From Dunaliella salina (taxonomy: Eukaryota > Chlorophyta > Chlorophyceae > Chlamydomonadales > Dunaliellaceae): a DNA stretch of 14,142 nt. Numbering within the stretch: the stretch's first letter is position 1; each line of letters opens with the position of its first letter. Location of the stretch: positions 120,410-134,551 of the forward strand of contig MU069720.1 of NCBI GenBank assembly GCA_002284615.2, in the 5' to 3' direction. Positions 1 to 7,839 of this stretch are shown here, piece after piece. The position numbers and the translations under genes are program-made. Under the pieces are notes generated by a model. That model worked only from the letters and a program-made list of their open reading frames with translations. It did no database searches and was not told the DNA's origin.

Positions 1-165
1 GTCCTCCCACACATGCCTGATCACCAGTTGGTGCTGTCCCAGCCGATGCTGTCCCAGCCGATGCTGTCCCTCCACGTGCCTGATCACCTTCTACACCCTA
101 TATTCTGAACCCTAACCCTCACCTTACACCCTAACTGTATACCCCAATTGTAAACCCTGTCCCAG
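1..165 (+). other. 3' end of the intron upstream of importin exon 1
   Basis: Non-coding sequence ending in a pyrimidine-rich stretch and the acceptor cccag at 161-165. A 15-bp unit (gctgtcccagccgat) occurs at 33-47 and 48-62 with a partial third copy at 63-70. It resembles the real acceptor: ctgtcccag followed by two bases and gatgctgt, as in the real exon start. A 12-bp flank (tgcctgatcacc) occurs at 14-25 and 77-88, so the outer repeat period is 63 bp. The upstream exons of the gene lie outside the window. Confidence 0.65.
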
Positions 166-365
166 GTGATGCTGTGGAGGACTTGGTGGCTGCGGCAGGT
201 GACCTTGCCACCGCCCTCATCGGCGCCACTGGTGCGGATGCATATGCACCTGTTCTAGCGTCGCACCACTTGCCGGCCCTGCTGACGCGTTTGCGGCCGC
301 AGCAGCCGGATGGCATTCGTGGTGTGGCCATGGGCGTGCTCGCTGAGATCTCAGAGCGCATGCAG
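166..365 (+). CDS. IPO4: Importin-4-like exon 1 of the window (internal exon)
   Basis: Begins after cccag at 165 in phase 1; the first full codon is GAT at 168. It encodes 66 residues from DAVEDLVAAAGDL to GVLAEISERMQ, two HEAT-like helices. It ends exactly after CAG (363-365) in phase 0, before gtaaac. Reading through this donor stays open until TGA at 684-686, so intron retention would add about 106 unrelated residues. The last 42 bases (324-365) are the segment copied downstream in intron 1. Confidence 0.87.
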
Positions 366-2304
366 GTAAACAATTCAGGGCCTGCCAATTTGGCTTCTGA
401 GCGGGTGCGAGGTCATGTCCTGCTTAGCTTGGCACGCAACGGTGCTCACCTTTTTCTCTGTATGTGTACCCACGGAGATGAGCAAATGCTGCCCTTGATG
501 CATAATGGTGCACATTTATGTGTGATGAACCATTACGAATGGCATCAAGGCGTGGCCATGGGCGTGCTCGCAGAGATCTCTATAAGCGCATGCAGGTACA
601 CAGTTTGTTTTTATACTTATTATTTTGTAATACCGAGCGGCCAAACCGCCTGGCTGGAGGTTACGTTCCCTTGTGAAAAGTATTGAGCGTATGCAGGTAT
701 GCAGTTTGGGGCCTGCCCATTTGATGTGCACATGCCGTCCTTAATGCACGTGGTGCACATTTTCGCTTGGATGGCCATGGGCGTGCTTGCAGAGATTTCT
801 GAGCGCATGCAGGTGCTTAGATAAGGCCCTGCCTATTTTTTGCACAAATGCCATCCTCGATGCACACTGGTGCACATTCATGTGTGATGAATTATTACTG
901 GATCATTATTAATGATACGCAAGGATGCATGTGCAAAATGATGCATGCTGACGCTTGAGATGACGTGCCCATTGAGTGCTTGGCGGTAAAGACAAGCAGG
1001 ACCACCTGCCTTGCGCTGGCAGTGGAGAACTGGGAAAACCTGTGAAGTCACTCATCGGTTGGGCAAGCCCAGGAGTCCTGCTCATGTGCTGTGATACGCC
1101 TGTGCACTTTGCATCCTCGCACAGGTCCTTACTGCGTTTGCGGTGCTTCTTATGCCACCAATGCCCACCTTGAATGGGCGTCATCATTCTGAATTGTGAT
1201 AAAATTCTGGTCAGGATCTGGTCGCGGTTTGGCTGAGGCTAGGGAATCCAAAGCTTTCGACCAAACATCAGTGCTTGGGAAGGAATGGGTGAATGACCTC
1301 TCATGCGGAGCTCACAAGCAAAAGGGGTGAGAAACTTCCTCATTGGTGCTGCACTTACCATGGCGCTTGTGCTGTTGTGACACACCTATGCACTGCACTG
1401 CACACCTGTGCGAGGCCCTTATCATGCTAGAATATTGCCAAATGCCATGAAGCAGCGCGACCCGCTTTTAAGCGCTCTATGTTTTAAGCTTCTCTTGACT
1501 GCATCGTCCGTACCGGCCCAGTGTGTGCATTCAAGATTGTGGACAATCGAGTTCCTTTGTGGTTTTGCATGAATAGAATAATGGACCAGCCTGCGCCACT
1601 CAGCGCTGTGTGACTTGTTACTCGTCATAAATGCTCTCACGCAGGCCCACATGGTGCCCTCAGACAGAACTAGCCCCAATCAGCGCTGTGTGATTTGTTA
1701 CTCAGTCATTGAGGTGGCCATGCAGTCCCACATGTTGCCCCATCAGCCCAAAGTAGCGCCTTCAAAGAGAACTAGCCTGCACCACTCAGCGCTTTGTGAT
1801 TTGTTACTTGTCATTGATACACCCGTGCAGGCCCAGACAGTACCCCACCTGATCTACGTGGTGCGATCAGAGAGGACTAGTCTGTGCCACTCAGCGCTGT
1901 GCGCTTCATCACATGTCATTGATGCACTCGCACAGTCCCACATGGCGCCCCACCTGCCCAGAGTCGCGCCCTTGCTTATCATTGATGCACCTGTGGTGCC
2001 TTCATTTGTCACTTGCACTCATGCAGGCCCACATGGTGCCCCACCTGCCCAAAGTGGTGCCCTCGGTGCTGAAGGAGCTGCGGGCCGAGGATGCTGTGAA
2101 CCGGCAAAATGCAGCCTTTGCCGCGGGTGTGCTTGTTGAGGGCTGTGGGTTGGAGGCCATGGGTCCTTTCTTGCCCCAATTGCTGCAGTCCCTGCACCCT
2201 CTGTTTGGTCCAAAAGAGGTGAGCTGCACAGGCTGCTGACCCTGCGCAAATTCGCAATCAAGTGGGCGAGTGTTCCTTTGAGTGTGCATGCACGGGCACG
2301 CGCA

Positions 2305-2379
<75 letters not shown>

Positions 2380-4777
2380 CAGTAGGGCATGGGAATGTTT
2401 GCCACAAGTGTGACAAAGATTTTAAAGCATGCCGCCACGGGAGCTCCGCTCAACTCAAGCAAATGTGTACTGGTCTGTCTGTGCTTGCTCACACGTTCCG
2501 CTGGCTATGACACAGTAGCCGTGTTTGATTTCTTGATTTGTAGGGTCAAGCCTGCCACACACAGTGCAGCATGTATGAGTGGGGTTGGCTTATTCCGTAG
2601 AAACATGCCGTACATGAAAGGACAAGATACATGGCGTACATACATGGACTTGGCCAACCCTACCTATGAGATGTGTGCAGCATTGGGCTTCTCTGTCACC
2701 GTGATGCGAGCAGCAAGCATTCATGCTGACCAGCTTGTTTGCAAGCAGGCTGGACAGGTCTTACACCCCCCTCTGCTGCAGGCATTCAAGCACGCAGAAA
2801 AACTTTAACATGAACCATGCAGGCAGCCAGGGCAGTGTGCATCCTACCCCTCACAAAGTTTACACGCATTCCTGATTACTGCAGGCAGCAGGCACGCATC
2901 ACTGAGCGCATGCACGCATCCCCAAGTCAACACACAGTTCTGATGACTGCAGGCAGCAGGCACGCATCCCCAAGTGAACACACTCCACGCATCCCCCAGT
3001 GAACACACTCATCGCCAAGTGCACACACGTTTCTGATGATTGCAGGCTGCACACATGCATCCTCAAGTGAACACATGACTCCCCAAGTGTGCACACGTTT
3101 CTGATGGCTGCAGGTAGCCTGGGAAGCATGCGTCCATCCCATCACAAAGCGAACACACGTTTCTGATGACTGCAGGCTGCAGGCACGCGCGACAATGCTG
3201 TGGGGTGCGTGGGGCGCATGTTGCTAGCAAGCCCTGGGGCCCCGTTGGTGCCATTGGACGCTGTGCTGCCCAACTACCTGAGAGCTCTGCCCCCCAAGGA
3301 AGACTGGGAGGAGTCACATGTTGCATACCAAGCTTTGTGTCACTTGCTTGCCCAAGGTGCGCCTTCGTCTTCGGGTCTCTGGTCCCGTTCTTGTTCCCCT
3401 GATCCTGAGAGTGTGCGGCATGTGCAGTATCCAGCGGTGCAACAAGCTATATAGTTTTCTTCATGAACTTGTCCTTTTTTACGCACATGCTAGCAGCCAG
3501 TCATTGTGGAGGCCTTCTTTAACCTGTAACCTGTAACCTGTATCCAGCGGTATTCCACATGCTTGTGTGTGCCCCAGAGTCTCACCCTGATCTCAAATGC
3601 CAGCATGAGCCAGACAACTGAGTGTAAGATGCATATATGGCTTACGATAGTCAGATGTAAAATATTGGGCTTTGCCTTTTCACAAGTGTTACACTGAGAT
3701 GCATTGTCTTTGTGCTGCCCGACTTTTCTGTTGCCAGTAGTTCTAGCAGCCTGGTGTGGCCTTGCTTGTGAGTTCGCTGCATGTTTTGCAGGAGTGCATC
3801 GCATCACATGCATTCTGGGTTGTGCCACAAAGGCGCCCATTAGGGTTTGACCTTTCAGACGCCTCAATAAACAATTCCGACAGATCAAGTTGTGGAACAA
3901 TGGTTTCGGGGAGAGACAATGGCGAATCGGCCACTGGATGGTGGCAACCATCATCGGATTCCACTGGGACACGTGTGCGCCGCTTGCATGACTTGCTGTA
4001 GCGAGTCTTGAGTGAATGCGCCACACGCATATTTTTTTGTTTGTACTTCAACGAGTTCTGGGACAGCATCATGTAAGAAAGTGCCAAAAGAGCAAAGCAG
4101 GCTCATGATAAATTTCGGCCTCCTAGCCCCAAGGAGCCACAGAACAGGAGGTGGCTGACAGCAGAGGGTTGCTGTGGCTGGACACTGTTTGCTCTGTTGA
4201 GGTGGAAAAGAAGCAGCAGGAGCAGCAGCACGGGTCCAGACAGTAGGGTAAAATTGAAGGGCAGCGCATCCTGCTGTCTTCGGCTTCTGTTCTCTATTTG
4301 AACTTGGCGATAGTGTATGAAGATGCCGGTTGGCCTCAATGCCAGGAGATGGGTGATGGAAGCCTTCCAGCCATTCCGGCCAACAAACTTAATGTTTTAT
4401 TGTTTAAACATTCTGAAAATCACAAAATTTGGTCCTGAGTTGACACGGTCTACTCTGTCTGGGTAGTACAGTGAACCGCGAACCAAATTGGCACATTCCT
4501 GCAATCATTCCGGTGGTCGTTGCAATGAATACACAATGCTTGATGGTGATTCTGCGTTTTTGCAGGAGCACAAGGAGTTCCTGGTGTTGCGGCACACGTG
4601 CCCGCGATTGTCCAAGCACTGGGCACGGCAATCGTCCACCCGAAATTGCCTCAAACCACCAGAACCCTGATTGTGAGCACCATTGCACAGCTGCGCCAGC
4701 ACTTCGCTGCACAAGCAGACCCGCTATTGGCCATGCTTCCAGTGAATCAGCAACAGGCCTTGTTAGGGGTGGTATAA
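166..4777 (+). CDS. IPO4: Importin-4/Kap123-like karyopherin-beta, C-terminal part (four exons)
   Basis: Join 166-365, 2027-2218, 3176-3356, 4566-4777; about 260 residues, where the family is usually about 1,050-1,100, so the N-terminal three quarters lie upstream. Known family role: a Ran-dependent nuclear import receptor built of HEAT repeats, carrying histone H3/H4 and ribosomal proteins through the nuclear pore. Seen here: HEAT-like helices, the motif NRQNAAFAAGVLVE in exon 2, RDNAVGCVGRMLLASP and LRALPPKEDWEES in exon 3, and a final helical repeat in exon 4. These match the importin-4 C-terminus in order and spacing, and better than importin-5. Exon phases agree at all three junctions (0, 0, 1) and all introns are GT-AG. 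No convincing poly(A) signal was seen after the TAA. Odd: decayed copies of the splice junctions fill the introns. The first base pairs of the CDS are phase 1, completing a codon from an exon outside the window. Confidence 0.88.
324..898 (+). repeat. Tandem copies of the exon-1 3' end with its 5' splice site
   Basis: The real junction is 324-365 with GT at 366. Copy 2 is 552-595 with GT at 596. Copy 3, shorter, is 682-696 with GT at 697. Copy 4 is 771-812 with GT at 813. Copy 4 matches the exon at 37 of 42 positions. Copy 2 is identical for its first 20 bases and carries a 2-bp insertion near its end. The intron sequence after the junction is copied too: a ggcctgcc-attt motif follows copies 1, 3 and 4, and a 30-bp block at 507-536 recurs at 869-898. 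Junction-to-junction spacing is 230, 101 and 116 bp. Confidence 0.85.
366..2026 (+). other. Intron 1 of the importin gene (1,661 bp)
   Basis: Starts gtaaac at 366 and ends atgcag at 2026. It has three parts. The first (366-about 930) holds extra copies of the exon-1 donor. The middle (about 930-1586) is without recognised genes or clear repeats. The last (1587-2026) holds extra copies of the exon-2 acceptor. Open frames inside it, such as 976-1173 and 1422-1679, have no recognisable protein content. Confidence 0.82.
1587..2062 (+). repeat. Tandem copies of the exon-2 3' splice site and exon-2 start
   Basis: Acceptor AGs lie at 1643-1644, 1724-1725, 1829-1830 and 1934-1935, with the real one at 2025-2026. 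Each is followed by a version of the exon-2 start (cccacatgg...ccccacctgccc). The copy at 1936 matches the exon at 31 of 36 positions. Each early unit is preceded by cagcgctgtg-(t/c)-ttgtta and a tcattgatgca-like segment. Unit lengths are 81, 105, 105 and 91 bp. Confidence 0.85.
2027..2218 (+). CDS. IPO4: Importin-4-like exon 2 of the window
   Basis: 64 codons, phase 0 at both ends, after atgcag at 2026 and before gtgagc at 2219. The product runs AHMVPHLPKVVPSVLKEL through GPFLPQLLQSLHPLFGPKE. It holds the HEAT-repeat signature NRQNAAFAAGVLVE, where family members carry (N/S)xxNAxFxxGVL. The segment copied upstream is the first 36 bases. All four decoy acceptors are out of frame with this exon by one base. 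Confidence 0.9.
2219..3175 (+). other. Intron 2 of the importin gene (957 bp)
   Basis: Donor gtgagc at 2219, acceptor gactgcag ending at 3175. It contains a (GT)n tract, then 2379-2864 with no recognised content, then an acceptor-copy array. Apparent proteins across the (GT)n tract are repeats of Cys-Val or His-Thr and are artefacts. Confidence 0.82.
2308..2378 (+). repeat. (GT)n microsatellite, about 35 units
   Basis: An uninterrupted alternating GT tract of 71 bp inside intron 2. It is preceded by the imperfect purine-pyrimidine alternation gcacgggcacgcgcacaa, so the alternating stretch is longer than the pure repeat. Confidence 0.98.
2865..3182 (+). repeat. Tandem copies of the exon-3 3' splice site
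   Basis: The segment (g)at(g/t)(a/g)(c/t)tgcaggc/t followed by agca or tgca occurs with AG at 2883-2884, 2951-2952, 3044-3045 and 3112-3113, and at the real junction 3174-3175. Units share cacgcatcc, caagtgaacaca and cacacgtttctgatg. Spacing is 68, 93, 68 and 62 bp; the 93-bp unit contains an inner duplication of the cgcatcc...agtgaacacac segment. Weaker look-alikes (tgcaggca) are at 2779 and 2818. Confidence 0.83.
3176..3356 (+). CDS. IPO4: Importin-4-like exon 3 of the window
   Basis: Starts in phase 0 after gactgcag (3175) with AAGTRDNAV and ends at 3356 in phase 1 (caa g|gtgcgc). A second tgcag at 3178-3182 would shift the frame and was not chosen. The encoded RDNAVGCVGRMLLASP and VLPNYLRALPPKEDWEESH are the most recognisable importin-4 stretches in the window: the family has RDN-x-x-G-x-x-A/G-R-x-L/I-x-ASP, then LRALP-x-KED. 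Confidence 0.92.
3357..4565 (+). other. Intron 3 of the importin gene (1,209 bp)
   Basis: Donor gtgcgc, acceptor tttttgcag ending at 4565. Contents: a 12-bp direct repeat (gtatccagcggt) at 3427-3438 and 3540-3551; the heptamer aacctgt three times in tandem at 3521-3541; and one possible acceptor look-alike, ttttgcaggag, around 3784-3794, which matches the real exon-4 junction for 11 bases. Nothing else was recognised. The open frames here lack identifiable domains. Confidence 0.8.
4566..4777 (+). CDS. IPO4: Importin-4-like last exon and stop
   Basis: Starts after tttttgcag with two bases completing the codon begun at 3356, giving ...LLAQ-G-AQGVPGVAAHVPAIVQAL. It runs 69 further codons to TAA at 4775-4777, ending NQQQALLGVV. 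The frame contains no ATG near its start and is easily missed by ATG-based ORF calls. Content and length match the last HEAT repeat of importin-4, which ends in a short L-P-x-x-x-x-x-x-L tail after a helix ending in DPLLAMLP-like residues. Confidence 0.86.
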
Positions 4778-5930
4778 GTGCCAACGGGAGTCCATAGCAT
4801 TGGGATGTGCGAATTCTGCAGGAAAGTCCAGAGATGTGGCCTTCAAAGCTTGGATGACCTGCAGGTGAACAAGGACATGCCTTGCAGGTGTGACTAGAAC
4901 TGATACATGACTGCTTTATCCATGGTTTCCTTCATGGAAATGTAGAGAAAAGGCTCCACAGCTTGAGGCCGCAAGTATTCCTTCATGGATTGGATTACGG
5001 ACTGCTTTTACATGGTTGTGTGCAGCGGCCTACTTGCAACGGCCTTCTTTCCAAATGCTACATAAGACTTGTATTGCTGCATTTTCAGTTTTTGCTTGAC
5101 ACGATTGTCCAAATAATTCCCTTTTATTCATGCTTCTAATACACGCAAACACCTGTATTTACATTTGATACAATAGACTCCTCAGAGCCCTCATCCGAAG
5201 TAAAGCAGCAAAGGTAAGGGGCTTCCGGACCTCCTTGAAGCAGGGAAGGGCACTGCATGCCAACCTGACTTTCATTTTGAGCTCGGCCTCAACTTTGCCT
5301 GGGCCCTGAATGGGAAAAGCTATAGAATTATATGAACATCATCTTATAATTGGTAAGTATTCAATTGATGTCAGCTGCACGGGTCCTCTGTGTGGTCCAA
5401 AGCCTACTGCGTCACGTGAGGTGCAAACTGGAGGATGAAGAAGGAGTGGGTTTGGCATAAGTCCAGGAGGCATAGTATGGGGCTCTAAGCAAAGCAGGGC
5501 GTGAATTCTGGTAGCCCTTCAGTGTATTGTTTGTGGGCAATTGTTTCTGGACAATCACAGCTTCATAAGTGGTAGGGAAAACAAGGAGGTCCTCCATCAA
5601 ATCAAGGAGGCTTTCTAGGAACAAGGAGGTCCTCCAAGATGCTTGCAAAACAAAAAGGATGTCCTGAAGGAGGTCTCAGGTCAGAACACTAAGGATGTTG
5701 ATTGACATTTTTCCTTTTTCTCTTGATGGACGGGGCACATAGTGCCTTGGCCCTGGGTATCCTCTTTTCTTACGTTGATGTGGGAGTTCTTTCCCTGCCT
5801 ATTGAGTCTTCTGTTCACGTGGACGTCTTCAATGATGTCTCACAGAAAAGTAGGTGACGTAACATAGGGAGTTATTTAGAAGAATGCACTATATTCTAGT
5901 AGAGCAATGAATGCCTTACAGAAAATGTGT
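4778..5930. other. Region without a recognised gene downstream of the importin gene
   Basis: This must hold the 3' UTR, but no clear AATAAA- or TGTAA-type poly(A) signal was seen close to the stop. A 10-bp repeat (ccttcatgga) occurs near 4930 and 4981. The open frame at 5412-5648 on the minus strand has no recognisable domain. Confidence 0.5.
5581..5636. repeat. Direct repeat of 16 bp, 40 bp apart, with palindromic core
   Basis: acaaggaggtcctcca occurs at 5581-5596 and 5621-5636. The core ggaggtcctcc is a near-perfect palindrome, and caaggagg recurs between the copies at about 5603. Confidence 0.9.
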
Positions 5931-6716
5931 AAGGTAAGGTTACCTCGCTATATCCACCTACAATGGCAGCTGAGCGGAAACACTGAGGCCTGTAACCTGA
6001 AAATGTGTAAGTCCTTTAATATCTTTCAGAAAATTTATTGAGGTCCATGTCCCATGGACTCCTCTGAACCTCGGAGGTTTAAGCCCTCCTTAAGGTGAGG
6101 TAAGGTTACATCGCTATGTCTGCCTGCACGGGCAGCTGACTGAAAACGCAGAGGCTTTTAACCAGACCACTCCAGCGGGATTGGAGAAGAAGAAGAAGTA
6201 TAAGCTGGGCAAGAGCACGGCTGGGCCAACATGCATGAAGAAAAGGCCCAACAGTCAGCGCTGACTCTCAGAGAGTGAATCCCACCAGTTCAGACCAAGA
6301 TCTCTGCTGAAGCACAAGGTCATCTATTCCAGCAAGTTGGCCTACACCTAGGATATCCATGACACTGCTGCCAAGAGGTCATCATGATGTCCAGCATACT
6401 TTTAATGGGAAACAATAGAAAACTGTGCTAGAACTTCAGATACAGCTTTTCAGGTTGTGTTCAGCGTAGGCTTTACTTGCTTTCACACAGCTTTTCAGGC
6501 GAGCAAACTTGGCTATGCTAAGACATCAGATTGCTTCATGAAGTCTTTAAGCCCTCTTTAAGAGGGAGAGAGATGCATAGATTTCATTAGGAATTTGACC
6601 CCCAGCCATATAGTCTGGCTGCTGGGTATTGTGGCAAAAGGTAAGGTAAAGTTACATCGCTTTATCCGCCTACAAGGGCAGCCGAGCGGAGACTTGGAGG
6701 TCTGTAACCAGACCAA
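5931..6716 (-). repeat. Three copies of a 65-75 bp interspersed repeat
   Basis: Copies at about 5934-5998, 6099-6168 and 6640-6716, all in one orientation. They share gtaaggttac...tcgct-tat-cgcct-ca--ggcagc-gagcgga, then gaggtctgtaacc. The ends are short inverted repeats (aggttac and gtaacct in the first copy). The first copy is flanked by a perfect 13-bp direct repeat, gaaaatgtgtaag, at 5921-5933 and 5999-6011. The third copy lies just beyond the 3' end of the minus-strand LINE coding remnant. The family is therefore either a very small inverted-repeat element or part of that LINE's 3' UTR. Confidence 0.75.
6250..6384 (+). repeat. Dispersed repeat, copy 1 (second copy at 11170-11300)
   Basis: Shares with 11170-11300, in the same orientation, the ordered blocks cagtcagcgctga, accagttcagacca, ccagcaagttggcct, ccaccta/acaccta, atgacac and aagaggtcat/aagaggccat. 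Divergence between the copies is moderate. It has no coding content I recognise; it may be the non-coding part of a retroelement. Confidence 0.72.
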
Positions 6717-6821
6717 ATTAAGTAAAAATGAAAGCGTTGCTCGAAAAAGCAGGCACAGCATCTCAAGCATGCAGACACAAACTTGGCTAATCCTAAGACA
6801 TTAGCTTGGTTCATGAAGTCT
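6503..6821 (-). repeat. 45-bp direct repeat in the LINE 3' region
   Basis: The block acttggcta-(t/tc)cta-agacat-ag-ttg-ttcatgaagtct occurs at about 6503-6546 and 6777-6821, 274 bp apart. On the minus strand the second copy encodes DFMNQANVLGLAKFVSAC, the probable end of the LINE protein. The first copy is the same segment with a stop, so it marks the tail of another LINE copy. Confidence 0.75.
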
Positions 6822-7353
6822 GAGGCAGATTGGACAACCGGGAGGTGCAAAGCTGAAGATGGAACTGTTTCCTCAAGTCTATCAGATCCTGGGAGGGGCA
6901 GTCCAGAATGATGTGCTCTTCATCTTGCACAGTGTGCCAATCGCATTTGTTGCAAATCCTGAGCTCGCAAGGGCACCTGTCCCCGTGATGCCATTGGGTT
7001 TCCACCCGAAGATTGTGACTGGATAGTCGTGGGCGCGAAATGCTGTGCACTAATTCATGTGAAATATTTTGTCGCAAGTAGAGTGGTAATGGAGGCTTTT
7101 TGTTCCTCTTCCTGTCATCCCACCAGCCAAGTACATTGCCTAATAGAATGCCAAAGTGTGTGCGGTACGTCCTCATGATTCTGCTGGAAGCGTGGGGCTC
7201 TTGTGGAGTCAAATTGTCCAGGCACCTCCAGACATGGATGACTTGCTCACGAAGAACACCCTCAAAGTCATTCATATTAACCTTGGCTTCTGAGCGAACG
7301 GCAGCAGCAATGTGCTGGGCAGTGGGCATGTCATTCAAGGCTGCTTCTGGCAA
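6662..7353 (-). pseudogene. LINE-type retrotransposon, C-terminal fragment with Cys/His knuckle
   Basis: A minus-strand frame from 7353 to 6811 (180 codons), continuing after a frameshift near 6850 in another frame to 6662. Seen: a helical stretch with PLPLYLRQNISHEL, then SRPRLSSHNLRVETQ, then a knuckle at about 6894-6976 reading CELRICNKC, spacer, DEEHIILDCP. After the shift it reads ASDFMNQANVLGLAKFVSA. Known pattern: many protist and plant LINEs end with RxRxxxHxLxVExG, a CxxC...DExHxLxxCP zinc knuckle and a short FV-x-x-C tail, so this is the end of the RT polyprotein. No RT domain is present; the copy is 5'-truncated and frameshifted. Its probable 3' UTR repeat follows at 6640-6716. Confidence 0.7.
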
Positions 7354-7424
7354 AAGAATACCTTGGCAGCAAAATGATGTCTCGATTTAACTCTTTACTG
7401 AGAGAACACATGAAGTTGCAAGAA

Positions 7425-7610
7425 CTATGGAAATTGTTCTTCATCTTGCAAGCATTGTGAATCACAGATACAAAGTTGAGGTGCATGCTCCTGCTGGTGG
7501 GAAGTCTCAACACTCAGAGTGTGAGACACAGAAAAGCATTGAAAAACTACCCATGAAGTCAAAGGTTGTCTCCGTTTTGGCATGATGAGCCTGGCGTGGC
7601 AGAAAGTCAA
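7425..7610 (-). pseudogene. Second decayed LINE C-terminal fragment
   Basis: A minus-strand frame of 61 codons. The residues SHTLSVETSHQQEH, then LCICDSQCLQDEEQF, line up with SHNLRVETQWHHGDR and RICNKCDWHTVQDEEHI of the neighbouring fragment, so this is a second copy of the same knuckle region. The histidine of DEEH is changed to Gln and a stop follows two codons later. The sequence then shifts into other frames towards 7353. Likely an older, independently truncated insertion. Confidence 0.55.
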
Positions 7611-7616
7611 GTTAAA

Positions 7617-7832
7617 TCAGAACGAGTTTGGAGACGTAGCCAACCTCTTGTCCATTCCTGGTGGCACAGAAGGTTGTATGATTGCCTCCTGCAAGCCATA
7701 CCAATGTCGACGGGCCTGAGTGAAGAACAGAATATGGTGCTCAATGTCCTGGATATTCGGGACCCCTTTCACTGCGCCTTCATAAATGCAAGAAACAGAG
7801 GCAGCCAACAAGCAGCTGTGCAAGTGTGTCAC
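7617..7832 (-). pseudogene. Third decayed LINE C-terminal fragment (tentative)
   Basis: A minus-strand frame of 71 codons. It contains a cysteine-bearing stretch (SVSCIYEG) followed by NIQDIEHHILFFTQARRHW, which fits the DxEHxLF part of the LINE knuckle with the final Cys-Pro replaced. It resembles a different subfamily from the two fragments to its left. It abuts the plus-strand endonuclease remnant starting near 7840. Confidence 0.4.
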
Positions 7833-7839
7833 CTAAGAG

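Noticed and set aside
100..160. Telomere-like string aaccctaaccctcacc with accctaactg and aaaccctg
   Set aside because: Only two or three irregular CCCTAA-like units, directly before a coding exon; it serves as the pyrimidine-rich tract of the acceptor and is not a telomeric array.
1615..2139. 174-codon plus-strand open frame as a separate gene
   Set aside because: It is the product of four in-phase copies of the exon-2 start; its end overlaps exon 2 in the wrong frame.
2019..2510. Long frames across the (GT)n tract on both strands
   Set aside because: Cys-Val and His-Thr runs are simply translated microsatellite; the minus frame is also the shadow of exon 2.
2865..3182. CRISPR-like direct repeats
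   Set aside because: Irregular spacing, imperfect units that share sequence between repeats, and position inside a eukaryotic intron ending at a splice site.
4471..4797. ATG-started frames over the last importin exon (4471-4797 plus, 4404-4784 minus)
   Set aside because: Out of frame with the importin exon, which fits both the splice phase from exon 3 and the family's C-terminus.
4557..4900. Extra junction copies around exon 4 and after the stop (ctgcagg near 4818, 4860 and 4886)
   Set aside because: Only the common tgcagg core is shared; flanks do not match the exon-4 boundary, unlike the clear ladders in introns 1 and 2.
5412..5648. Minus-strand 78-codon frame
   Set aside because: Content is dominated by the aaggaggtcctcca repeat and a Ser run; no homology recognised.
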